A stretch of DNA of 15,752 bases from Actinobacteria bacterium ADurb.Bin346 (GTDB lineage Bacteria; Actinomycetota; Humimicrobiia; Humimicrobiales; Humimicrobiaceae). The notes beneath the pieces are model-generated. The model was not told where the DNA came from, did not search any database, and saw nothing but the letters and a program-made list of their open reading frames with translations. The DNA is taken from NCBI GenBank assembly GCA_002068775.1, contig MWAX01000126.1, positions 1 to 15,752 on the forward strand. Reading direction: 5' to 3'. Below, piece after piece: positions 7,248 to 13,279 of the stretch. The first letter of the stretch is position 1. Each line of letters opens with the position of its first letter. The position numbers and the translations under genes are program-made.

Positions 7248-8018
7248 CTAAAAGTTGACTTTAAAGAATTCTTTCAGGAACACATACAAAAAGATAAAAA
7301 AAGTGCTTGCGCCAAAACCGGGAAGGACAAGCGCCAGGTAGCTTGAAGAGCTTTTAAACAGGGAGGTTATTTCGCTTACAGCCCAGTAATTTGTTGTTAA
7401 AAACCCTGTTATATAAAATACTGTCAGTGAGATTATCGCAATTACTGATATTCCGGCAATCACCTGTGCGGTTGTATGTCTCTTTAACTTGATTCGCGAC
7501 CATCCGACAAGAGGGATAAACAGTAATGTAAAGATTGCCCATTTGCCGAAAACTATCAAATATACAAAAGAAAAAAGGGTTATATATGTTGCATGAAAAC
7601 TTATCTTCCAGAATATTGTTACAAGGCTTACTGCAGGCAGTCCCAGGAGGTAAACTGCATAAACGCTCATCAGCAGCCTCTCAGGCTTAAGGTATATAAG
7701 AATAAAAAAGCCTGCTATAACGGATAGATTAATAATAAGCAGCGGTAAAAGCCTTTCCTTGCGGCTTGGTATCTGAAGGTCGCTTATTTTCCCTTTCCTG
7801 TATAAAAAGAGTATAAAAAAATAAGGGATAAGCGCGGCAAAGACTGTCGCTGTCATAAAAGAAGGAAATGCAGCCTTTGCATTTTCCTGATTGTAAAAAC
7901 AGGTTGCTGCAAATACCGGAGTAGCAAGTACTGAGCCGTCAAATACATAAGATACTATTCTTGCAATCCCGGCTGCCTTAAGATTTGACCTTGTTTTATT
8001 TTTTTTATCAGCCTGCAT
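7248..8018 (-). CDS. PAP2-like integral membrane phosphatase
   Basis: A 256-residue protein with about 6-8 membrane helices. The PAP2 (phosphatidate phosphatase/haloperoxidase) signature is recognisable in divergent form: KISFHAT with K138 and H142 stands for motif 2, and S174-R175-x5-H181-x3-Q185 (WSRIKLKRHTTAQVIAG) for motif 3. The charged loop at about 77-90 (ISDLQIPSRKERLLPLL) corresponds to motif 1. The usual Asp after the motif-3 His is Gln here, as in members reading RHT-x-x-Q-V-x-A-G. The expected role is dephosphorylation of a lipid phosphate or pyrophosphate at the membrane (family inference; substrate unknown). The start ATG has AAAGGA upstream. A hairpin terminator (8041-8067) separates it from the secreted-protein gene, so it probably has its own promoter in the short gap or receives read-through. 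Confidence 0.72.
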   Translation of the reverse strand: MQADKKNKTRSNLKAAGIARIVSYVFDGSVLATPVFAATCFYNQENAKAAFPSFMTATVFAALIPYFFILFLYRKGKISDLQIPSRKERLLPLLIINLSVIAGFFILIYLKPERLLMSVYAVYLLGLPAVSLVTIFWKISFHATYITLFSFVYLIVFGKWAIFTLLFIPLVGWSRIKLKRHTTAQVIAGISVIAIISLTVFYITGFLTTNYWAVSEITSLFKSSSSYLALVLPGFGASTFFIFLYVFLKEFFKVNF

Positions 8019-8040
8019 TTAATCCTTTTTTATATAATTA

Positions 8041-8067
8041 AACAGGGGAACTATTGGTTCCCCTGTT
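8041..8067 (-). terminator. Strong hairpin terminator
   Basis: A perfect 11-base inverted repeat, AACAGGGGAAC / GTTCCCCTGTT, has a 5-base loop. It lies 51 bases beyond the stop codon of the minus-strand secreted-protein gene. On the minus strand it is followed by an A/T-rich tail (TTTAATTATAT), a weak but plausible U-tract. Confidence 0.75.
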
Positions 8068-8118
8068 CAGTACAGTTATTTTAACCTTTTGGAATTTTTA
8101 TTAAAAGATATTTACTAT

Positions 8119-8907
8119 TTATTTTCCAATAATGAATTCCTGCAGAGGCTCCTTCTGGTCATGATACGTTCTTACAATATAAATCCCATTGGGCAGGGAC
8201 ACTTCAATATGGGGACTATCGTATGGCATGTCCTGGGAATACACCAGATTTCCTTTCATATCATAAATTTTTACCCAGTTGTTGTTTGCATAAGGCCACC
8301 AGAAAACCATTTCAAAGTTTCCTTTTTCATTTACCCATACCTTAAGACAGGACATCTGGAGGTTTCCTCTTATCCATTGAGTATTTACTGCACGAGTATT
8401 TACTGCAGATTGATAGACATTGAATTCCCGGACTAATAAATTTCCAGAATTGTTGTCTCCTTCATCTTCCTGCACGAGAGGTACCACGACTGCAAAATAA
8501 TGGCCGGCTCCAAGGATAAGCCCTATATCTCTTGTCCATTCATCTGAATCAATCAAAAAAAATCCTTCGCTGTTTTCGTCAAGTGGGTTCCAGTCATCTT
8601 CGGGAAGAGTTCCATATACAAGATACTGTGAAACGTCGCGCCCCTCGTTCTCGTCACCGATCTGAAGTAATTCTTCCCAGGTCCCATCAAATTTAAAAAC
8701 CAATAATAATATGGGCGTGCCGGTTGCGTTCCAGGCATGCAAACTTATAGTTGTCACACCTCCTGCAGGGCCAGGAAAGACAAGCATTTCCCCTCCGCCT
8801 TCACCGTTTCCCTCTTCACCATCTGCAAAAACGCCAGAGGGCAGGATTGTGAGCGTTAATACCATTGCCAGTACAATTATAAAAATTGCCAGCACTTTTT
8901 TTTTCAT
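8119..8907 (-). CDS. Secreted protein with C-terminal sorting-domain-like tail
   Basis: A 262-residue protein with a classic Sec signal peptide: KKK, a hydrophobic core, and probable cleavage after V-F-A28 before an acidic Gly/Glu linker. The middle (about 45-190) is beta-rich with acidic loops; I do not recognise it. The last about 50 residues contain VKIYDMKGNLVYSQ, then HIEVSLPNGIYIVR and EFIIGK. This follows the pattern of the Por/T9SS type A sorting domain (v-Y-d-x-x-G-x-x-v ... L-x-x-G-x-Y-x-v-r ... k-f-i), which folds like FlgD-type Ig domains. In a T9SS organism it would direct outer-membrane secretion; otherwise it is an Ig-like module. RBS GAGGT precedes the ATG. It is a single-gene transcript ended by the 8041-8067 hairpin. 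Confidence 0.8.
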   Translation of the reverse strand: MKKKVLAIFIIVLAMVLTLTILPSGVFADGEEGNGEGGGEMLVFPGPAGGVTTISLHAWNATGTPILLLVFKFDGTWEELLQIGDENEGRDVSQYLVYGTLPEDDWNPLDENSEGFFLIDSDEWTRDIGLILGAGHYFAVVVPLVQEDEGDNNSGNLLVREFNVYQSAVNTRAVNTQWIRGNLQMSCLKVWVNEKGNFEMVFWWPYANNNWVKIYDMKGNLVYSQDMPYDSPHIEVSLPNGIYIVRTYHDQKEPLQEFIIGK

Positions 8908-9210
8908 TGCTTTTTACCTCTTTTTTAATTTTTTTTAATAAAAAAATCATTCCTGCATGTATGCAAGATAACATGTATTAAATATCGGTTATATTAAAAA
9001 CATACTTTAATTAAATAATAAAAAAATTATTGAAATAATTATTTTATACATTTTATTAAAATCTTTATTAAAGTATGCAACCCGGGACAGTTTTATGTTT
9101 GTTTCATATATTTTTCGTGTATTATAATTGTAAAAATTGTTTAGCTTAATTTTTTACTACTTAAGAGAAATTGCAGATTTGTAAAAACAATAATAAACAG
9201 GTGATAAACG
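8908..9210. promoter_or_regulatory. 303-base divergent promoter region
   Basis: No gene is visible. It serves the minus-strand secreted-protein gene and the plus-strand HD-hydrolase gene. For the HD gene, TTGTTT (9099-9104), an 18-base gap and TATAAT (9123-9128) make a plausible promoter 83 bases before its ATG. For the secreted protein, minus-strand TTGCAT overlaps the inverted repeat TGCAT-GT-ATGCA (8954-8965), a possible operator. A long inverted repeat spans 9001-9077 (separate entry). Confidence 0.5.
9001..9077. repeat. AT-rich inverted repeat in the divergent region
   Basis: CATACTTTAATTAA (9001-9014) pairs with TTTATTAAAGTATG (9064-9077), with one mismatch. Between them is a very AT-rich stretch with further self-complementary segments (around AAATTATTGAAATAATTATTT). 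It could form a cruciform or act as a bidirectional insulator or operator between the two divergent genes. Confidence 0.5.
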
Positions 9211-9798
9211 ATGGACAGAGAAGATGCGCTAAAGCTTGTAAAAAAGAATGTGACAAATAAAAATCTTTTTAAGCACTGCCTGGCAGTGGAAGCGATCATG
9301 AAAGCAACAGCAATAAAATTAAACAGTAAAACCGTCGAGGGACAGAATGCAGCAAGTTTAAATGATCCGGATAGATGGGCAATGGCGGGTCTTGTCCATG
9401 ATATAGATTATGACAGCACTGCCGATAAACCAGAAGAGCATTCATTAAAAGGCGCTGAAATGCTTAAGGAGCATGGGTTTGACGAAGATATTATTTATGC
9501 AGTAAAAGCTCACAATGAGATCCACGGGTTGCCGCTTAAAAGTCAAATGGATATAGCATTATGTGCGGCTGATCCCTTATCCGGGCTCATTGTTGCAGCA
9601 GCGCTTATAAACCCTGAAAAAAAACTTTCTGCAATTGACAGCCGGTTTGTCCTAAACAGGTTCAGGGAGAAATTATTTGCAAAAGGCGCAAAGAGAGAGC
9701 AAATAATGAAATGCGAAGCTCTCGGTCTTGATATTGAAGAATTTATTGAGACAGGCCTTGCGTCCATGCAGGAAATAGCAGAAGAAATAGGTTTATGA
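9211..9798 (+). CDS. HD-domain metal-dependent phosphohydrolase
   Basis: A 195-residue HD-superfamily protein of the compact HDIG type. The metal ligands are visible: H22 (FKHCLAVE), H63-D64 in LVHDIDYD, and D121 in CAADPLSG, the last Asp of the HD signature; H77, H101 and H105 are further candidates. The start ATG follows AGGTGA with good spacing. The family hydrolyses nucleotides or other phosphate esters; the substrate cannot be told from the sequence. It is the only plus-strand gene in the right half. Its stop overlaps the 3' end of the convergent TS-like gene by 6 bases (its last codon TTA is the other gene's TAA). Upstream is a plausible promoter at 9099-9128. Confidence 0.88.
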   Translation: MDREDALKLVKKNVTNKNLFKHCLAVEAIMKATAIKLNSKTVEGQNAASLNDPDRWAMAGLVHDIDYDSTADKPEEHSLKGAEMLKEHGFDEDIIYAVKAHNEIHGLPLKSQMDIALCAADPLSGLIVAAALINPEKKLSAIDSRFVLNRFREKLFAKGAKREQIMKCEALGLDIEEFIETGLASMQEIAEEIGL

Positions 9799-10620
9799 CT
9801 CTATTCTTTTTCTTGCTTCTTCAAAAAAAGGCAGCGCAAAGGAAGTCTCATAGGTCCTTTGTTCAAATGTCTTGGTTTTCAGAGTTTCTAAAAACCCCTT
9901 GAACTGGTCAAAATATGAGCCATAAATATGATAGCTGTCAGACACATCCACATATCTGCCCGCATTTACCTGCTTGCCGATTTTAGCGGATATTTTTTTG
10001 GCTATGTCTTTCTGCAAATCAGTTAAGGCAAATATATTCATGAATGCAGCTTTGAAGGCATCTCTTGATCTCCAGTGCGTATTCATATTAAGGACCAGGC
10101 CCTTTTGTGGATCCTCTATTATCCTGAACCACATCCTCTGAAGGCAGGGAGGTTCGTGATGGCTTGCGTCAAGCTCCGGGTCCCAGGTTATTGCCTGCGC
10201 GCGCCTTGTATAGAAGCAATCTGCAAGATTGTCTATGACTTTTTGCACCTGATCGAGATGTCCCGTTGAAGTCTTATAATTAAAAAGACGGTCATGATAG
10301 CTGTAAGACCACCCGTGGCCCCCGATCCAGTGATCATGGATTCCGAGCACGACTTCCTGCCTGTAAACTTCCAGTTCATCAAGCCCGGTTGGAAGAGCTC
10401 TGTGTATCCTTGGCTCACTGGAAGGCTCATGAATCACCATCATCATTGTGGCATCCCTGCTGGGAGGGTCATTTGGTCTGTCATACTGCGTCTTTATGGC
10501 AATGCCATTGCTCCATACTTCAACAAGTGATTTTTCCCATGCTTCAGGCAATGTCTTTCCTTCCACTTTTAATGCTGGTATATCACCACTTGAAAAACTT
10601 ATTATTTCGTCATTGGCCAA
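9793..10620 (-). CDS. Thymidylate synthase superfamily protein, divergent
   Basis: A 275-residue protein related to ThyA and dCMP hydroxymethylase. Matches to the fold's active site: the Arg pair in FYTR139-R140-AQAITWDP (ThyA reads SRR...WNP), the nucleophile C159 in HEPPC-LQ (ThyA PCH), R184-S-x-D187, N195 in the MNIFAL block, and D-S-Y-H231-I-Y233. N195 matches the Asn that selects dUMP in ThyA (Asp in phage dCMP hydroxymethylases), so uracil-nucleotide methylation is more likely than hydroxymethylation (inference). The PPC-LQ form recalls archaeal-type TS more than E. coli ThyA. The N-terminal roughly 90 residues are unlike ThyA. The start is TTG at 10618-10620, set by AAAGGAGG (10628-10635). 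It lies directly downstream of the beta-helix remnant and converges on the HD gene with a 6-base overlap. Confidence 0.82.
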   Translation of the reverse strand: MANDEIISFSSGDIPALKVEGKTLPEAWEKSLVEVWSNGIAIKTQYDRPNDPPSRDATMMMVIHEPSSEPRIHRALPTGLDELEVYRQEVVLGIHDHWIGGHGWSYSYHDRLFNYKTSTGHLDQVQKVIDNLADCFYTRRAQAITWDPELDASHHEPPCLQRMWFRIIEDPQKGLVLNMNTHWRSRDAFKAAFMNIFALTDLQKDIAKKISAKIGKQVNAGRYVDVSDSYHIYGSYFDQFKGFLETLKTKTFEQRTYETSFALPFFEEARKRIES

Positions 10621-10627
10621 TGTTTAA

Positions 10628-10635
10628 CCTCCTTT
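10628..10635 (-). promoter_or_regulatory. Strong ribosome binding site fixing a TTG start
   Basis: On the minus strand AAAGGAGG stands 7 bases before TTG (10620-10618). No in-frame ATG is near, so this site decides the start of the TS-like gene. It begins 2 bases after the stop of the beta-helix remnant. Confidence 0.7.
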
Positions 10636-10637
10636 GA

Positions 10638-10919
10638 TTAATAGTTGTAATTGTTTGAGTTATCCGACACTGAGTTTTCTCCAATATATGGATCTGCACT
10701 TCTCCCGATAAATATTTTCCAGGTGTTGCAGGTCATAGTGTTGCCGAGGGCATATCCTTTTGCATTATCCCGGAAAGTCAGTCCTCCTGAGTTGCTGGCT
10801 TTATTGTTTTTTAAAGTGTTGTACATCATAGTGGGGCTGGAATTGTCATCAGCTTCTATGCCATTGCTCTTATTATTTTCAACCTTATTACTGATTGCAA
10901 AACCGCCTGAATTATTAAT
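10638..10919 (-). pseudogene. Remnant of a parallel beta-helix (NosD/PbH1-type) protein, 5' end lost
   Basis: The minus-strand frame directly after a stop codon (TAG, 10922-10920) reads about 93 residues with beta-helix rungs: INNSGGFAISNKVENNKS, then NGIEADDNSSPTMMYNTL, then KNNKASNSGGLTFRDNAK, ending NSVSDNSNNYNY and TAA. The recurring N-N-x-x-S-x-G-G/I pattern every 22-24 residues is typical of PbH1/NosD repeats of secreted or surface proteins. There is no start codon, signal peptide or RBS before the first rung; the only ATGs (10829, 10826) would give 63-62 residues without a viable fold. It therefore looks like the C-terminal end of a formerly longer gene whose upstream part was replaced by the HNH-DGQHK gene, which stops inside its first codons. 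Confidence 0.65.
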
Positions 10920-12423
10920 CTATAAAATTATTTTCAGACTCATATTGACTGTTTAAAATCCAGTTTGCGCTCAGGCCCCTGCGGGACAGATATTTTCGCA
11001 CAAGATTTTCATTGCTGAGCCTTAAATTATTTATATTTTCCTGAGAATCATCGCTCCATACCCTGTGGCCAAAAAGGATGCTTATGCTTTTTTCAATAAG
11101 CTCCCATTCTTCTTCAGAAATCTCCCTTAAAAATATTTCTTTTCTCTCGCTCTCATCATAGAGTGCAAGTATATTGGCAATGACATCCTTCAGTATTGCG
11201 CTCCAGGCTTTGAAGGAGCCGTTAAGATAGATTTTTTCTGATACCAGATGATCACTGTCATTGACTGCGGGATTCCAAATCCCATTTAGAGAGTATGCGC
11301 AAATAAGGTTCAGCAGTCTTATCATATTTTTCCGCTCAAGTTCCCTAAGCCTGTCAGATTCCTCGATACTGATTGAAAGGGGCGGCGAGGCTATGAATTT
11401 TTTGAGTATTGACTGCCGCAGCCTGTTAACGGTCAGAGGTTTTTTAAGCCCTGCTCCATATTCCTCGACATATTTTTTAATTGAATTTTCGCTGTCTTCA
11501 AGAATGCTGTCATAGATATTGCTTTCCAGCATGTGCACTGCTTCAGGCTTTTTCTTTCCCCTGCTTACAAGAAATGAGACAAAACCTTCTTCAGATTTTT
11601 CACCCCTGTGCTCCATGTACTCTTTCCATTCTTCAGCAAAAATGCTTGCCCATTTATTAATAAGAACGGAAGTAAAGAAAGGCATTTGCCTGAGCTTATC
11701 GTGCGCCACAAGATTTGTCTCTTTCAATGTCTTGATAGCCGGCTCAATATATATCTTACATTCTATTTCGCTTCGGCCGGCCCATATCTGGGCTGCAGCT
11801 TTGTGCTGCCCGTCAAAAATATATATCCTGTCGCCGGAAAGCCTGCAAACTGAAGGTGTAAGCTGGCTGTGGGCAATCAAATGCCTGTAGAGTTCCCACA
11901 GTCTTTTCAGTTCAAGAGGCCTGGGCTGGAGCATAGTGTCGTTATTTACATATTCTATGGGCAAGACAAGATAAAAATATTTAAATCCTGTTGAAGGGCA
12001 GGTGAAAAGCGGCATTGTGCAGGGCGGGTTATTGTCATTTATTGAAATTGTTATTGCGCTCCTGTCTGCGGCTAATGAAAAGTTTACAAGCTTGCCGCAG
12101 TTGTTTCTCCCGAGCTTTAGCAGGAGCAAATCATCGAGTTTTTTTATTCCCGGGCCATTAAAGAAATCCTCCATTTGTTTTAAAGTCCTGTATTCAGTTA
12201 TTGAGAGCTGGCCAAGCTCTTTATGGTGCTTTTTACAGACTGTTGCAATATTTGAAATATCGGGTTTTTCTTCTGAAAGGTACGGGTTAATATGATGGAA
12301 TTCTATTTCAGTTTTGGAATCAATTAAAAGGCCATCGATGATACAGACTGCTTTGCCGTCTTTTTTATTATTTTCGATTATTGTCTTTTTATCTTTTTCA
12401 AGGAGCTCAGGATGTGCAGACAT
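10915..12423 (-). CDS. HNH nuclease-like + DGQHK (ParB/DndB/GmrS-like) two-domain protein
   Basis: A 502-residue protein. The start is ATG 12423, with GGGAGG (12434-12429) 5 bases upstream; an earlier in-frame TTG would lie inside that Shine-Dalgarno site. The N-terminal HNH-type domain spans about 25-72: C27, then F-H43-H44-I-N-P, N58 in SNIATVC, C63 and H66-H67, in the usual H...N...H order. A second domain (about 110-240) has the ParB/DGQHR-like core: QPRP..LKRL, then IYIFD204-G-Q-H207-K208-AAAQIWAG and a beta strand ECKIYIEP. DGQHR occurs in DndB-type proteins, and DGQQR in DUF262 (GmrS/BrxU-type restriction). The C-terminal half is helical, charged and unrecognised. An HNH plus ParB-like pair suggests DNA targeting and cleavage, possibly defence (inference). 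No dnd, BREX or methylase genes are near. Confidence 0.78.
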   Translation of the reverse strand: MSAHPELLEKDKKTIIENNKKDGKAVCIIDGLLIDSKTEIEFHHINPYLSEEKPDISNIATVCKKHHKELGQLSITEYRTLKQMEDFFNGPGIKKLDDLLLLKLGRNNCGKLVNFSLAADRSAITISINDNNPPCTMPLFTCPSTGFKYFYLVLPIEYVNNDTMLQPRPLELKRLWELYRHLIAHSQLTPSVCRLSGDRIYIFDGQHKAAAQIWAGRSEIECKIYIEPAIKTLKETNLVAHDKLRQMPFFTSVLINKWASIFAEEWKEYMEHRGEKSEEGFVSFLVSRGKKKPEAVHMLESNIYDSILEDSENSIKKYVEEYGAGLKKPLTVNRLRQSILKKFIASPPLSISIEESDRLRELERKNMIRLLNLICAYSLNGIWNPAVNDSDHLVSEKIYLNGSFKAWSAILKDVIANILALYDESERKEIFLREISEEEWELIEKSISILFGHRVWSDDSQENINNLRLSNENLVRKYLSRRGLSANWILNSQYESENNFID

Positions 12424-12438
12424 AAATACCTCCCGCAA

Positions 12439-12577
12439 AATAATTTAAAAAACCTATAAGAAATTAATTAAAATCTTTTAAAATCTTATAAATATCTAAT
12501 GATAATTCTATTAATAATTTATTAAAATTATATTAAAACTTTAAAAAAGCTTTATTAAAAAACCTGGCTTACCATTT
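12439..12577. other. AT-rich spacer between nitroreductase and HNH-DGQHK genes
   Basis: About 139 bases, almost pure A/T, with short direct repeats such as TTAAAATCTT (twice in tandem near 12466-12490) and several TTTTAATA-like words. It must contain the minus-strand promoter for the HNH-DGQHK gene if that gene is not read through from the nitroreductase gene. No convincing -35/-10 pair or hairpin terminator can be singled out. Confidence 0.4.
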
Positions 12578-13081
12578 TTACCATTTTTCCAGATGTACTC
12601 TTTTTTCATCATATCGCTCAACAGAAGGGCTCTTGTTTTCAGCAGGAAAGCCAAGCGATATTATGGCAAGAGGAATAATCTTCTCCGGAACGCCAAGCAA
12701 TTTCTTAAGATTGTCCACACGTTCCTCCCTCGGATAAATGCCAAGCCACACTGCGCCAAGTTCAAGATACTGCGCCTCAATCAGCATGTTTTCAACGGCT
12801 GCGGCGCAATCCTGGACCCAGTATCCCGGGTGCTTTTCTTTATCAAGATCTCCCAATACGACTATTGCTGCTGAGGCGTCCGGCAGCATTTGAGCATAGG
12901 GGTGAAAACGGGATATTTTATCAAGTGTGCTCTTTTCCTTTATAATTATGAATTCCCAGGGCTGTTCATTTCCTGCAGAAGGGGCAGACATTGCAGCTTT
13001 TAGAAGCTCTGTTATCATCCAGTCCGGCACATCTTTTTCAGCATATTTCCTGATGCTTCTTCTTTCAAAAATCTCTTTCAT
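12578..13081 (-). CDS. Nitroreductase-family FMN oxidoreductase
   Basis: A 167-residue member of the compact nitroreductase family: homodimeric, FMN-dependent NAD(P)H oxidoreductases of the cytoplasm. Visible FMN-phosphate-binding residues are R7-R8-S9-x-R11 at the N terminus. SAPSAGNEQPWEF (32-44) is the conserved flavin-contacting segment. The mid-protein YLELGAVWLGIYP and the C-terminal IISLGFPAE are also family-typical. The length (about 165-175) is that of the small clostridial and archaeal forms rather than NfsB (217). The substrate is unknown; quinone, nitro-compound or flavin reduction are possible. It is co-directional with the GH99-like gene (186-base gap upstream, filled by a tandem array) and the HNH gene downstream. 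Confidence 0.9.
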   Translation of the reverse strand: MKEIFERRSIRKYAEKDVPDWMITELLKAAMSAPSAGNEQPWEFIIIKEKSTLDKISRFHPYAQMLPDASAAIVVLGDLDKEKHPGYWVQDCAAAVENMLIEAQYLELGAVWLGIYPREERVDNLKKLLGVPEKIIPLAIISLGFPAENKSPSVERYDEKRVHLEKW

Positions 13082-13157
13082 TTTATGTCCTGTTTAATAT
13101 TATTTAAAATATTATACCAGACAGCAAAAATGTTGGTTAAATAAGTTTTATGGAATT

Positions 13158-13279
13158 GTCAATATTTACTATTCGCTCTAACTATCAATCATAATCGTCA
13201 ATTAATCATTGCCGTCAATCTTAGCCGTCAATCTTTGCTGTTAACCATAACTGCCAATAATTAACTGTTAATTGCAACC
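13158..13279 (-). repeat. Degenerate tandem array, about 9 units of 13 bases
   Basis: Read on the minus strand from 13279, the units run without gaps: GGTTGCAATTAAC, AGTTAATTATTGGC, AGTTATGGTTAAC, AGCAAAGATTGAC, GGCTAAGATTGAC, GGCAATGATTAATTGAC, GATTATGATTGAT, AGTTAGAGCGAAT, AGTAAATATTGAC. Most are exactly 13 bases; consensus RGYTAAGATTGAC. The first unit contains the last three codons and the stop of the GH99-like gene. The core resembles the 3227-3346 array. Confidence 0.75.

Noticed and set aside
11519..11890. Plus-strand open frames inside the HNH-DGQHK gene.
   Set aside because: No family resemblance, no RBS; explained by the antisense composition of the minus-strand gene.
13158..13279. 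Possible CRISPR array.
   Set aside because: Units are contiguous 13-mers with no unique spacers and no cas genes in the window.
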